This document shows, one piece after another, positions 1 through 10,094 of a stretch of 64,000 nt of DNA. Numbering within the stretch: position 1 is the stretch's first letter; the number at the start of each line of letters is the position of its first letter. A model generated the notes under the pieces. The model saw only the letters and a program-made list of their open reading frames with translations. It made no database searches and was not told the DNA's origin. This DNA is from Prostheceraeus crozeri (taxonomy: Eukaryota; Platyhelminthes; Polycladida; Euryleptidae). The translations under genes and the position numbers were made by a program. The DNA is taken from NCBI GenBank assembly GCA_907163375.1, contig CAJQUW010012890.1:124001-188000 (forward strand). Reading direction: 5' to 3'.

Positions 1-605
1 ATATCGCATGAGCTTCAATGCTACTGATAAGATTCTTGTTAGCAACATGATATATAGAAATATTCCCCTGTAGAGTAAAAGCACATAAAAGAAACAGCAG
101 CCTAACGTAAGGAACTTTCGAAACCGTTCGAGAAACCGAACAGAAACTGCTACGAGAAACCGTTTAATCACAGAAAATACTCCATATACTGTAGAGTGCT
201 TTCCTTCAATAGCATGATTCTTCGTCTACTATTCTAGCATAAGCCAAAGTTTTAAGGCGCAACTTTTTTGCTCCTTTTTTGTGGATCGCCTAACACTATT
301 GCAATATGAATAGTTAACCGCTAGGATGGACTGATCATCGTGAATTCTCTGACCTCTTTTTGCTTTTATTTCATTGGGATATGATTGGGAAGTAGGTTTT
401 TAACAAATAATTTTACTAGATATATTTGCAGTTGGGAATAATATACTCAAATTTGAGTTTTGCGGAAAATACTCAAACTGTAAATTAGACTATTGTAGCA
501 GACGTTTCGATGGCTGATCTCCCGTGCAGAAACTAAGCCGTATGCTAGACAGGTAGACAAAGAGTCTTCTTTTTTAAGGAAAACACTGAATGTGAAGTAT
601 TTCAT
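1..605. other. no gene recognised
   Basis: AT-rich sequence with many stops in every frame. I see no protein motif, RNA gene or long repeat. It lies upstream of a decayed reverse-transcriptase fragment and may hold further unrecognisable parts of that element. Confidence 0.5.
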
Positions 606-1050
606 GTGATTAATTGGTTTCTCACAAAGGTTTCTGCAAAAGTTTCGAAAGTTCCTCACGTGCAGCCTAGGGAATTTTGGACACAAGCAATAGCAACTTC
701 CATCCTCTTCGTTATCGTATTGGAGGCTATCTCAGAAGACTTCTGCCGTGATTGTCCATGGGAACTGTTTTGCGCTGACGATTTGGTCATTATCGACCAC
801 TCGTTCGAATCTTTGAAGCTTCGTTTCAACAGCTAGAAAACAAACCTAGAGCGTAAAATTTCTCATCAGCAAGGCCGATCACACGACACAACAAATGGGT
901 AAGGCCAGGCATTCTTGTGGTGCTTGTAGACAGGGAGCTGGTAGGAACTCAATTCTGTGTTCACATTGCAACTTTTGGATCCACCTTTACACCATTCGTG
1001 CTGACCCCAACTTCAAATGCAGCAGATGTGAAGGTGTCTTACAGGGTGTA
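606..1050 (+). pseudogene. non-LTR retrotransposon reverse transcriptase fragment (palm motif and C-terminal cysteine knuckle)
   Basis: Seen: around 700-830 the reading gives a strand-like stretch followed by FCADDLVII, the degenerate form of the YADD catalytic box of non-LTR reverse transcriptases. About 80 bases on, in another frame (913-1045), comes a cysteine-rich knuckle, CGACRQG, then SILCSHC, then FKCSRC. This CxxC/CxxC pattern follows the polymerase domain in RTE/CR1-like animal elements. The intact fragment at 46030-47030 carries the same knuckle. At least one frame change lies between the two motifs, the upstream fingers are missing, and the YADD tyrosine is replaced by cysteine. 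It is a dead, truncated copy. The retroelement class is firm; the clade is inferred from general resemblance. Confidence 0.75.
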
Positions 1051-2985
1051 TGACACAATCAGTTCAAGAATTTCCCCTGCTTTTTCCAAGTTTTCTAGAC
1101 AAATGTACATAATATGCCTAAGTCATATCAGTCATAGATCTAATATTTATGCTATAGTATCAAGATCGGATTATCCTGTCCATTCGGTTTTGCCTAAACA
1201 TAGCGCAGAGGTCTTCAAGGCTTCATGCTGTGTCCCTTACTCTACAGCTCATTACATCACATGAATGGCTCAGTCGTTGGGCGTACATTTTGTTATTTTT
1301 TCATTTATCATCAGTGATTGGCTGCATCGTGAATGTCACGAATTCGGACATGAATGTAAGATTTTGTATTGCTGAGAATACAGCCCGGCAATGTTATGCT
1401 CAATAGACCCTTGAAGTCGCACATACGCACACATAAGGCTAATAACGCCAACTATTATCAGTCAGCGTAATCTAGGTTAGCTAAAAGCTTAGTATAATAA
1501 TGTACAGCGTACGTCAGAAATGGGTAGAAAATATTTCTTGGCTCAGAGAAAGCTCATAATAGAGGTAAACTAAAATAGAGAGCCTAAAATAGAGGTAAAT
1601 GTCTTAAGATCTCAACAATGTCTAGTCTGTCGTAATGGAGAGATTGTCTTAATAGAGAGAAAATGCGGTATTTGTGTTTATTACAGGAAAAACTTAATTT
1701 TCACTTTTGCTTGGACATTTAAGAGCCTGTGTGCTTGCGTGAGATGGTGAAATCGGTGAAAGGAGCCCGATAACAAACATGAACAATCAGTAGGCGTTCA
1801 GGACGTCGTGATTTTTGAGCAAGCATCCACGTACCATCTTAATGAGAAAAAATCGATAGACATCTTCGACAGTACATGTATATACAATGTGGTGCCCAAA
1901 ATGGCATTTTCAGTATAATTTGTGTCTCATATTCTTTAGGTTTTCTACAGTTCTGCTGTGGTTTCTGCACTTACACATTCTCTTCTACATAACCACGGAA
2001 AATTCTACATAACTCTACAAACTTCTACATAACTCAATATATTCCATCAAAGTTTCTAAATTATGAAATTTAGTTAAAAATGACCGAAAAATGAACTAGG
2101 CATACCACAACTCTAGAAGCATTCTTTCTTAATTGGTTACTGAATCAGAAATTTTAGAAATTTGTACATTTATTTTTTAAAGCAAATGGAACAAGGGAAA
2201 AGGAAGTAGGTTACATTTTACAAGGTGTTCCATAAAAGTGCTTGTTCATGTCAACGATGAACATGAGCTTTTCTAGGAGACACCACTACATAGCATGTCT
2301 ACTGGAAACTGCAACTCAAAAATGATCGGACATTATGGTGCTAAATGTCAGTAATTGATCGGACATTATGGTGCTAAATGTCAGTCAAACAGCATAAATA
2401 AACATGGTATTCTATAGGCACAAGTCTCCAATTGACGCTTTACTCAAATCAACAATGCTCTCTGTAACTCCTGTAATGCTCTCTGTGCTCCTATGATAAT
2501 AACAAATGAAATTTCCAATCCAATATGTTTGTTGTAGACCATTGTTTCATTTACTCCTTTATTATAGCTGAATGCCGGAGTACACGTATATTGATGATTT
2601 AAGGAAAATTTATATTGGAGACTTCTATTCATAGAACACCGTATGCTGGATTCATATTATTTATAGCATGCCTGAATACATCTAACGAACATCTAGAATC
2701 CATCATACACACACGCAGTTATGAAAATATATATTGAAGCAAGCTGATGTCACCATCTTAAGAACAAAGAATCTTAAAATCTTAAGAATCTATTTAGTAT
2801 CAAATGATACTAAATAGCTGGTCAGAGTAGTGTGATAAAACACAGGTATAACGTCGCTGAATACATCTTATCTCTGAAAAGGAAAATTGATGACAAATTT
2901 GCCACTAAAAAATGCAATAAACAACATTTTCATCATTTAATTAATGATCATACTGAATTTGTTTCAAGAAATTCATCCTTCAACT
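1051..2985. other. intergenic, no gene recognised
   Basis: AT-rich stretch between two retroelement fragments. Short open frames occur but none has a recognisable motif or coding look. The only structure I noted is a two-copy 33-bp direct repeat at 2324-2389. Confidence 0.5.
2324..2389. repeat. 33-bp tandem direct repeat, two copies
   Basis: A unit starting GATCGGACATTATGGTGCTA occurs at 2324 and again at 2357, nearly identical through 29 bases. Probably a local duplication. Confidence 0.8.
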
Positions 2986-2989
2986 CAGG

Positions 2990-3731
2990 ATTTTCAAATT
3001 TCCCTGTCCAGGTCGTTACACACCCTGTCCAGGTCTTCGCTACCCCGGCCGACTCACCTGAAACAATTACTGTTGGTAATTACGTCCTAGAGGTTGTCTA
3101 CTCTTTCTGTTACCGTGGCGACGTTATCCAAGAGACGGGAGGTTGTTTCGGCGCTACTACCGCAAGAGTCAAAATGACACGGAAGATTTTCCGGGAATTG
3201 TTACTTATATTTACGAATCTCAGCATAAGCATGCGACGAAGAGGCTAAATCTATCACACCTTCGTTGGAAAAGTGCTACTCTATGCTTCACAGACATAGG
3301 CAGTGAAGACTGATGACATTAACAGACTTGCAGGAAACGAGAACTGTATGATCAGGTGGACATGTTCCAACAAGCTTTGCGAGCGAAAATCTATGGATGG
3401 ACTAAAGCAAGCCCTGGGAATCGCAGATTTGCCGAGTGTGCTACGTGAAAATCGATCAAGATGGTTCGGACAATTAGAGTGCATGCCTGATTCGAACTAG
3501 CACAAGAAGACGCGGTTCTGGGGCTACCCGGTCAGAACATCTGTGGTAGCCGAAGGAAGAAATGGATACACAACGTGGAGAAGGATCTGTAAGATTTGCA
3601 TCTCGGCTGTCGCATTGCGCAGGACCGTGCTGATAGGAGAAGTGCAATCCGCCCACACCGGAATCGGCATGACATATCGTCCAACTCCAAAACATGAGGA
3701 AACAAGGACTCAAAGTCGGGTAGTTAGTAAG
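2990..3731 (+). pseudogene. non-LTR retrotransposon ORF2 C-terminal fragment
   Basis: Seen: in-frame from about 3058 to 3245 there is a VGNYVLEVVYSFCYRGD stretch, then VLLYASQT and AVKTDDINRLAG, then (3390-3485) LPSVLRENRSRWFGQLE. This is the order of the conserved region after the polymerase palm in RTE/CR1-like animal retroelements: LEVVDSFCYLGD, then YASETWAVK, then a RWFGHVERM-like box. The same order recurs at 46380-46800 in this window. Several stops and shifts break the frame. The fragment ends close to 3731, where a Tc1-like element has inserted. It may belong with the fragment at 606-1050, but 2 kb of unrecognised sequence separates them. Confidence 0.75.
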
Positions 3732-3733
3732 TA

Positions 3734-5378
3734 CAGGGTGGCCACGTTATTTGTTTGAAAAAATTGAGAACATTTGAGTACACGAGATCTAGAAAAATTA
3801 GTACATAAATGTATACTCTTATGACAATAAAAACGATCCACTTGATATAGAAAATCTCAATGGAAGTGGGCGACTTTTATTTCATACTGCACTGACCAGG
3901 ATGTCTATGCATCAAATTTGTCATGCTAATATAAAGCAGCTGTCCATTGTCGATATCTTTGGCATAGTTGATGCATTTCAAATTCGACCTTTTATCACTA
4001 TCAAGCAATTCTTTCTGACTAAATTTTGAAGCAAAAATGTCGCAAACTTTGAAAACTCAGGATTTTCACGATGGTCGCATTAGAGTGCATCGAATGGTTG
4101 GTGAGAGGTATTCACCCTGCTGCATATCCGAGCATGACCGCTATGGTGGTGCTAGCGTGATGATCTGGGCCGGTATCTGGTACGGAGGTCGAACTGTCGC
4201 AGTCATTGTGAATGGGAACTTGAACGGAGAGCGATATTTATCGAATCTCATATCTCCAATCGTCATCCCAACGGTAAATGAACTCAACCTCATATTCCAG
4301 GACCACACAGAGCTCATTGTGTAACAACAGCGATAGTGAGCTCTGGAATTCGCATCCTCCATTGGCCTTCACGCTCCCCCGACCTGTCTCCGATCGAACA
4401 TGCTTGGGATGAACTTGGTCGGAAAGTGAGAGATGCATATGATCATCCGCTATCAACACTGACAGCTCAGAGAGACTCATCGATCAATGGTCATTGCTGG
4501 ATCAGGAACGAATTGATCATCTTTGCGACTCGATGCCGATGAGACTTCAAAGCTGCATTTCAGTGCGGGGAGGACATACTCGGTACTGATGTCTCCCATT
4601 TATTCAAATATAATGTTTTATATAAAATGCTATCTTATAATTCATGAGTGTGAGTGGAATAAAGTTCATATATTTGAGTGGAGCATTTTTTATGTCAGGC
4701 AGTATATATGAAAGCGCAATAGCGACAGTAACAAAAATATCAATATTAAAAGAGTGAAAACAGTATGAATAGTAACAATATCAGTAAGAGTAACACTAAA
4801 AGTGAACAACTGCAGTGCTTAGGGAGATCTAATACATCAGTTACATCATATCAATCTCTTCACGTCTTTTTCTTGAAGCCTAGCACGAGCCCTGTGTGGG
4901 ATGCTTTGGGTGCTTTGGGTTCACCTGCCTGAGGTGAACACCCAGGCTATGGAGGTAAGGAGTTGCTTCATGTCTCCCTTCACTAACTCTTCTTCGTTCG
5001 TGCCATTAACCATTTTCAGGAATAGAAACCTGAGTAGTTGCCGAATCCGATTTTAAAGCGTATAAAAACCCGAACCCATCAGTTACAAGAAATGACGATT
5101 TACGTAGTGTAGAGAAAATACAGTATATCCATTCAACATTACATGAATCTATAGATGTTTTATTGCTAATTTGAACAAGTACCCCATTCGAATTTCGGCG
5201 CCAACATTCCGAAAACATGATATTTCGTTAACGTGCACGTCATATCATTATGAAGCTTGTTAGAATTAATTTCTATGATAAGTTAGAGTATTAAGGCTGC
5301 GAAATCGTTTTAGTAGTTTTCAATCACTTATCAGAATTCGAGTATATCAGCGAAATTCGAGTACACGCGGCCACCCTG
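3734..5378. mobile_element. Tc1-like DNA transposon, 1.6 kb, dead, with TA target duplication
   Basis: Seen: the left end begins CAGGGTGGCCACG at 3734 and the right end finishes with GGCCACCCTG at 5378, the inverse complement apart from one substitution in the following bases. TA flanks both ends (3732-3733 and 5379-5380), the target preference of Tc1/mariner elements. Inside on the plus strand is a broken DDE transposase (4037-4589). The left 300 bp and the right 780 bp show no coding. The element interrupts a retroelement tail, so it is younger than that fragment. Confidence 0.85.
4037..4589 (+). pseudogene. Tc1-like transposase, N-terminally truncated and frameshifted
   Basis: Seen: FHDGRIRVHRM, then GERYSPCC, HDRYGGASVMIWAGI and FQDHTE, then after a frame change LHWPSRSPDLSPIEHAWDELGR and a terminal RGGHTRY. 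These are the central and C-terminal blocks of Tc1-family DD34E transposases. The second catalytic aspartate sits in FQDH (normally FQDDNARPH, here interrupted) and the glutamate in SPIEHAWDELG. The first catalytic block (WTDESRF type) and the N-terminal paired-type HTH are absent. The related copy at 44776-45797 shows them. The ORF cannot make an active enzyme. Confidence 0.8.
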
Positions 5379-5380
5379 TA

Positions 5381-6291
5381 AGTAGCAAGTAGTTTATAAT
5401 TCAAACTTACTTGATTTTGATGGCATTGCAATTTCCTTCCTTTTCTTCTTAACGATTTTCAAATCTTGAAGTTTCATTGTTCGTGCCTGAGTGTAGTGAA
5501 TGAAAAGGAATATTGATTATTGAATTGAAAGACTAAAAACAACAAGATATCAAGCATAACAGCTGATAATGATTTGTATACAAGGTGTATTTGAAAGTTA
5601 GAATACAAAACGCGATAGGCGCCAAATTTGAAAAATCGGCGATTAATCATAAGTAGGGCAATTTTTTATGGACCAAAAATTTCATAAATGTGATTTTAAA
5701 CATGCAAAAATATGCTCTTATATGACCTGAAGCATAATCCACAACAAAACCAAGAATCGACAAAGTGATGTTACACGAAACATCGTGCAACTAAAGAATA
5801 ACAATATATTTTCTCGAAAGAAATTTGACCCCTTACTCAAGTTATGAATAGACAAAATCACAAAATTCATCAACGAGCGCTTATGTCCCTTCTTTTTCAC
5901 GTTGAACATGGAAGTGAGTGACAAACATGAGACATGAAGGTGTTAGCACAAAATATCAATATAGTCACCAAGGCAGACGTCAAGTCAGCATGATATCTTT
6001 CTGAACACAAAGGTCGGGTGCAAACCGTTTAATGGACAAAATGCCTCGTAGATGGAAAGTCGATAGAAATTGCGATGACAGAAAACAATCTTAAAGTGAT
6101 CCAAGGCGTCATCATCATTACAAGAACATAATTGAAGATGACGAGAGATGGCCCTGGATGATGGCGGATTAGATCGCGGTCGAGAGCGCTTTGTGCTATG
6201 AAGTTAAATAGGAACATGTTCACGAATTCTGTCACCAACAATTCATATATGAAAATAGGAAAATTTGGAAATATGACTTAAGACAAAATAT
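5381..6291. other. left flank of the Polinton, no gene recognised
   Basis: AT-rich sequence without convincing coding. A 16-base string (AGGGCAATTTTTTATG) near 5655-5670 has its inverse complement just outside the right Polinton end near 24396-24412, so the element may sit in an older repeat. Confidence 0.4.
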
Positions 6292-6297
6292 GACATG
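6292..6297. repeat. left target-site duplication of the Polinton
   Basis: GACATG immediately precedes the terminal AGTAGTATAGGG. The identical hexamer follows the other end at 24390-24395. Six bases is the duplication length characteristic of Polinton/Maverick integration. Confidence 0.93.
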
Positions 6298-6307
6298 AGT
6301 AGTATAG

Positions 6308-6355
6308 GGTACGAGATCCGGCGCCTTCGCTTCGCTCGCCACCGGATCTCATACC
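6308..6355. other. hairpin at the extreme end of the Polinton TIR
   Basis: GGTACGAGATCCGG (6308-6321) pairs with CCGGATCTCATACC (6342-6355) with one G-T type mismatch, around a 20-nt loop. The right TIR has the same hairpin near 24332-24379. It starts about 10 bases from the DNA end. Confidence 0.85.
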
Positions 6356-6384
6356 TAGGTAGATACAAAAATGAAAAAATTAGG

Positions 6385-6640
6385 GTCCTCCTGAAATTTA
6401 TAAAGAACAGCTAAAATAGGGTCCTCTTGAAATTTAACAAATCAAAATGTAAAAATAGGGACCTCTTGAAATTTATAAAAAACAGCTAAATTAGACCCCT
6501 TTGAAATTTATAAAAAAACAGCTAAATTAGACCCCCTTGAAATTTAACAAATCCAAATGCAAAATAGGGTCCTCTAGAAATTAACAAATCAAAAATGCAA
6601 AATAGGCCCCTCTTGAAATTTAGCAAAAACAAAATGAATA
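6385..6640. repeat. subterminal tandem repeat array in the left TIR
   Basis: About seven degenerate units of 33-40 bp, each with a TAGGGTCCTC/TAGACCCC block followed by TTGAAATTTA and an AAACAGCTAAA or AACAAATCAAAATG spacer. The right TIR carries the same units minus one, which explains the arm length difference. Confidence 0.85.
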
Positions 6641-6664
6641 TGAATAAAAAATATTCATTTAAAA

Positions 6665-6946
6665 ATGGAAGATGTAAAAACAAAAGAACCATCAGCCCCC
6701 TTATATCCTTCATTATCATATGAAATGGATATAGCAAAACACAAAGATAGAGTCAGGTACATGAAAGATAAGGAAGCGCAACTATTGTTAAGATTAGAAC
6801 ATTATAATAAATTAAGAAAGAGATGGACGATAGCTAAGAATGTGACACAAGGCGTTGGAGCATTTTTAACAATTTCTTTAGGCGCTCTCACTATTGTCAT
6901 TTCATCTGGCGTTCTTACAATTCCTGTTGCGGCTACTGCTTTGTGA
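6665..6946 (+). pseudogene. truncated 5' copy of the TIR-borne two-TM protein gene
   Basis: The first 93 codons are almost identical to the start of the full gene at 23468-24058 on the minus strand (one visible difference: I versus T after MD). Homology stops at 6942, the inner edge of the TIR, and a TGA follows at once. The fragment keeps the same TTTAAAA-ATG start context. It arises because the inverted repeat extends into the coding region of the right-end gene. Whether the stub is expressed is unknown. Confidence 0.85.
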
Positions 6947-7376
6947 TACAATTAGATTTTAGCTGTACGTTAGGCAAGTTGTTTTAATTCTTACCAGTGC
7001 GTCAGCACATCCACATGACGTCAAAGCATCTGCCAGCTGTTTTCATTTCTCTCTCTTCTGTCATTGTTCCGTGTGCGCCGCTTTAGTCAGTGCGTGGAAC
7101 GATACTTCATTTTCATTCTGCTGTGGTAGAAGCAAAGTTCTCATTTGCAATGTCTTCCGTCAGCAAACTAGAGAGAGAATTTTGTTGTTTCGTGGAGCAA
7201 GTTGCAGCTCTTATTTGTGATGAAGAATTTTGCTCATCTTGAAGATTTTATTGAACGTGAAAAAGAGGAGGAACAGCAAAGGATAGCAGAATCCGTATTT
7301 GATTCACCCAATGTGCAACAAACTGAGGAACATACTGGACTCACGCAGGAATTAGAAGACTTGCAAACGTGAAATT
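6943..7376. other. unassigned Polinton segment between left TIR and tandem array
   Basis: No recognised gene. Two short overlapping plus-strand frames look mildly coding: one starts at 7150 (MSSVSKLEREFCCF) and one runs 7220-7372 (50 codons, rich in E, Q and K, ending in QELEDLQT). They could be two halves of one frameshifted acidic coiled-coil protein or the remnant of another insertion. No terminal repeats were found. Confidence 0.35.
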
Positions 7377-7812
7377 CTACTTCATAAGTAACAAGTAGTA
7401 ACATTTATTGCAACTTATTTGAGTGGAGACTGAAAAGTGACAATGACGTTGACAATTTGGATTTCTGTTTTCATATAAATGTTGGACTCTACTTCATAAG
7501 TAACAAGTAGTAACATTTATTGCAACTTATTTGAGTGGAGACTGAAAAGTGACAATGACGTTGACAATTTGGATTTCTGTTTTCATATAAATGTTGGACT
7601 CTACTTCATAAGTAACAAGTAGTAACATTTATTGCAACTTATTTGAGTGGAGACTGAAAAGTGACAATGACGTTGACAATTTGGATTTCTGTTTTCATAT
7701 AAATGTTAGACTCTACTTCATAAGTAACAAGAAGTAACATTTATTGCAACTTATTTGAGTGGAGACTGAAAAGTGACAATGACGTTGACAATTTGAATTT
7801 TTGTTTCATTTA
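7377..7812. repeat. 112-bp tandem repeat, about four copies, upstream of the protease
   Basis: Unit starts CTACTTCATAAGTAACAAGT at 7377, 7489, 7601 and 7713, so the period is exactly 112 bp and the copies are nearly identical. The last unit decays at its end, where the sequence runs into the protease start codon. Each unit contains GTGACAATGACGTTGACAAT. The array may act as an upstream regulatory block. Confidence 0.92.
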
Positions 7813-7814
7813 AA

Positions 7815-8192
7815 ATGACTGACCTGGGCGAGTTCTTGAAATTTTATGGCAAGCAAACCACGACAAATTTCGATTTAAATAAGATCGCTAATCGATTAGG
7901 AATAAAGAATTTTCATGTCCTAATGAGAGACGAATTACAATTGATCAAAAATAAGCCAACTGTAAATTTCATAACGAATCTTCACACTTCAGACCAAAAA
8001 GGCGTACATTGGTCAGCGGGACATAGAAATAAAAATGGGGATAATTACTACTTCGACTCTTATGGATTGCCTCCAACAAATGAAGTCAAAGAATTACTGG
8101 GAAATGGAATTTATAATACATTTCAAATTCAAAAACCAGGAACAACTTACTGTGGTCAATTATATTTATATGTTTTGTATAAATTACAATAA
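7815..8192 (+). CDS. adenain-like cysteine protease (Polinton PRO), possibly truncated by a nonsense codon
   Basis: Role: the family matures capsid proteins of adenoviruses and polintoviruses. Seen: 125 residues with the papain-like catalytic order H65 (GVHWSAG), D81 (YYFDSYGLPP), a glutamine at 104 or 106, and C113 (TTYCGQLYLYVLYKL). GTxYCGQ..LYVL is the typical Polinton protease end. Start: ATG at 7815 follows the element's usual TTTAAAA context. Odd: after the TAA at 8190-8192 the same frame continues for 16 codons, with a GVPFLDIMLEL-like segment, before a second TAA. That fits the expected C-terminal helix, so the TAA looks like a nonsense mutation. The integrase converges from the other strand. 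Confidence 0.9.
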   Translation: MTDLGEFLKFYGKQTTTNFDLNKIANRLGIKNFHVLMRDELQLIKNKPTVNFITNLHTSDQKGVHWSAGHRNKNGDNYYFDSYGLPPTNEVKELLGNGIYNTFQIQKPGTTYCGQLYLYVLYKLQ

Positions 8193-8327
8193 GGAGTACC
8201 ATTTCTTGATATTATGTTAGAATTGAATAAAGGAATTGATTAAGGGAAATTAATTGCCGAAAAACGTTAGTATCAATTAGTGTAATTAAAGTTCAAAAAC
8301 GAAGCTAGCTAAAGCGCCACCTAAAGG

Positions 8328-9599
8328 TTAAAGCTGGGTTAATTGTAATTCGTTTTCATAAAATCGGCCTCTGATATCCTCATTATCTAAATCTTTAATT
8401 TCATAAGTAATCGGATAAGTTTGGTTTATTTTACAAACTTCAAATATCTCTTTAGTCCAGTAACCAAAAAAACCTTTTTCAAATTTATTCTTATACTTAA
8501 ATATTCTAACTCTATCTCCAATTTTAAATTTCGGCTAACGTTTCTGTAAATTCGGATTATTCTCATTCGAATAATTATTTTCGAATATTTTCTTTCTTAT
8601 CAAATCGGGGTCGTTAGAAGCATTCTTTGGAGTTTCTTCAATACCTGCATGAACTTTATTATTGTACTGTTCTACAATTCCTGGTAATATCTTCAACCAT
8701 TTCTGATTTCCTTGCTGAGTAAATTTCTTGAAAATTTTATTTTTTAATGATCTATTGAAACGCTCTATTACTACAGCCTTTCCAGCATTTTCTGTGGAAT
8801 AAACAGTTTCAAATAGTGGCTTTACATTTCGGTTATAAAATTCCGACCCTTTATCAACGAATAGCTTTTTTGGCTTTCTAAAACTTTCTTTAAAGATTTC
8901 TTCAAACGCATATTCAACTGACAGACCACTTTTGTTTTTTAAAGTCTTTACCCAAGCATATCGTGTATATAAATCTATAACGGTCAATGCGTACTTAAAC
9001 CCTCTTTCATTAGGCATATTAATTAGATCTGCACTCCAAATATCATCTTTATTAAATACTTTTACCTTCAATAGATATTTCGGCTTTCTGTATTCCTTGT
9101 GAATTTCGGACGCGTAGGTTCGAGCGTTGCTCTCAGACAGCTTTGCTGTCGTTTCATCTATCCCCTGGCCAAAAAGCATTTTTGCTTGTAAAGCTTTCTT
9201 AACAAACATTCTTTCAATTCTTTCTCTAAAGGAAGGATTCTGAATACTATCTAATTCTTGAATCATTTTCTTATCTGCTTCATGTCGAAAACTTAGTTCA
9301 TGATTTCGATAAGCTAAATCTTGTTTATAAGCGGCGGCGTCTACTCTATTTATTGGTTTACTATTTTCTCTAGGTGTATTATCATCGTTTAATCTTAAAT
9401 CTAATCTTGTGCCGGGGCCAGTAAAATTATGCCCAGGTAAATGTTTCTCTTTCGAATATTTACTCCAAATAAAGCCAGGAAAGTTTTCTAATGCTTTTTG
9501 TATGTCGCCTCCGCTGTGGTGACAATTTGAGGTTCTATGTACTTTTAAGAGATAATCCATTAGATCTAGATTTGTTATTCTTAAGTTATTCAAATTCAT
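8328..9599 (-). pseudogene. Polinton integrase with an N-terminal PLA2-like domain; one in-frame TAG
   Basis: Role: DDE integrase that inserts element ends into host DNA. Seen: residues about 41-147 resemble the parvovirus VP1/PLA2-like domain, with LPGHNFTGPGT (calcium loop type, 54-64) and INRVDAAAYKQDLAY (83-97). There Q93 replaces the catalytic histidine of the usual HD pair. Next comes an RNase-H-fold integrase core with D191 (SADLINM), D249 (VDKGSEF) and E279 (VIERFNRSLK). Only 29 residues lie between the last two, shorter than the usual 33-35. A TAG at 8535-8537 ends the first 354 residues. In the same frame 69 further codons encode the C-terminal chromo/SH3-like domain (KIGDRVRIFKY, YEIKDL, GRFYENEL). 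LFGQ/G at 142-146 fits an adenain-type cleavage consensus. Confidence 0.88.
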
Positions 9600-9615
9600 T
9601 TTTAAAGATAAAATC

Positions 9616-10089
9616 TTATCGCACCATACTAGGATTTAGATATATGCCAGATCCATCTTTTGTTTCTTTTATTTCAATTAAATCATCAATATTGTGTAGT
9701 ACATTTTTAAGAACTCGTTTCCCTTCATCAACTAAATTTAATTTACTAATAAAATTGTCTACTATTCCCTCACCTCTAGCAGCTTTCTCTAACTCCCTAT
9801 TATGGCGTTTTTGTTCTTCTAATGCTGCCTTCTCTGATTTATTTTTATTTACTGCCTGGACAATACCAGCCGTCCCACCTGCAACACTTCCTGCCGCTGC
9901 TATGCCACCTATGATTAGTGGTATTAATGGGAGAATCCCTCCATTCTTTTCTTCTTGTAATTTGATATTCTCTATCATTGGTTTACTTATGTAATACTTC
10001 TTTTTGTCAATCGTAATAGTTTTAGGGGTATTTTTGTCAATGATGTTACGTAGTTTTAATTCAACCGTTTTATTATTCACTTGCGCCAT
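9616..10089 (-). CDS. small Polinton protein with glycine-rich hydrophobic segment
   Basis: 157 residues, function not established. Seen: a basic, lysine-rich N-terminus (KTITIDKKKYYIS), then a hydrophobic Gly/Ala segment at about 50-80 (LPLIPLIIGGIAAAGSVAGG) that could enter or disrupt a membrane. A charged helix (EKAALEEQKRHNRELEKAARG) follows, and the C-terminus reads GSGIYLNPS. Small proteins with this layout lie beside capsid genes in polintons and recall adenoviral minor capsid or core proteins. That comparison is inference from layout, not detected homology. The gene lies 16 bp from the integrase start and downstream of the capsid gene on the same strand. The start is preceded by TATTAAAAA-ATG. 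It appears intact. Confidence 0.75.
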   Translation of the reverse strand: MAQVNNKTVELKLRNIIDKNTPKTITIDKKKYYISKPMIENIKLQEEKNGGILPLIPLIIGGIAAAGSVAGGTAGIVQAVNKNKSEKAALEEQKRHNRELEKAARGEGIVDNFISKLNLVDEGKRVLKNVLHNIDDLIEIKETKDGSGIYLNPSMVR

Positions 10090-10094
10090 TTTTT

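Larger units (their letters stand above)
6298..6942. repeat. left terminal inverted repeat of the Polinton (645 bp)
   Basis: Matches the inverse complement of 23781-24389. The match starts at AGTAGTATAGGG and ends at 6942 inside the duplicated first part of the TM-protein gene. The 36-bp length excess over the right copy is one extra subterminal repeat unit. Only scattered substitutions separate the two arms. In protein-primed systems such repeats are the replication origins. Confidence 0.93.

Noticed and set aside
917-1264. 115-codon plus-strand frame
   Set aside because: Another frame of the same DNA encodes the retroelement cysteine knuckle; this frame has no motif.
9491-9994. Plus-strand open frame opposite integrase and its neighbour
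   Set aside because: Shadow of the two real minus-strand genes, which have motifs and start signals.
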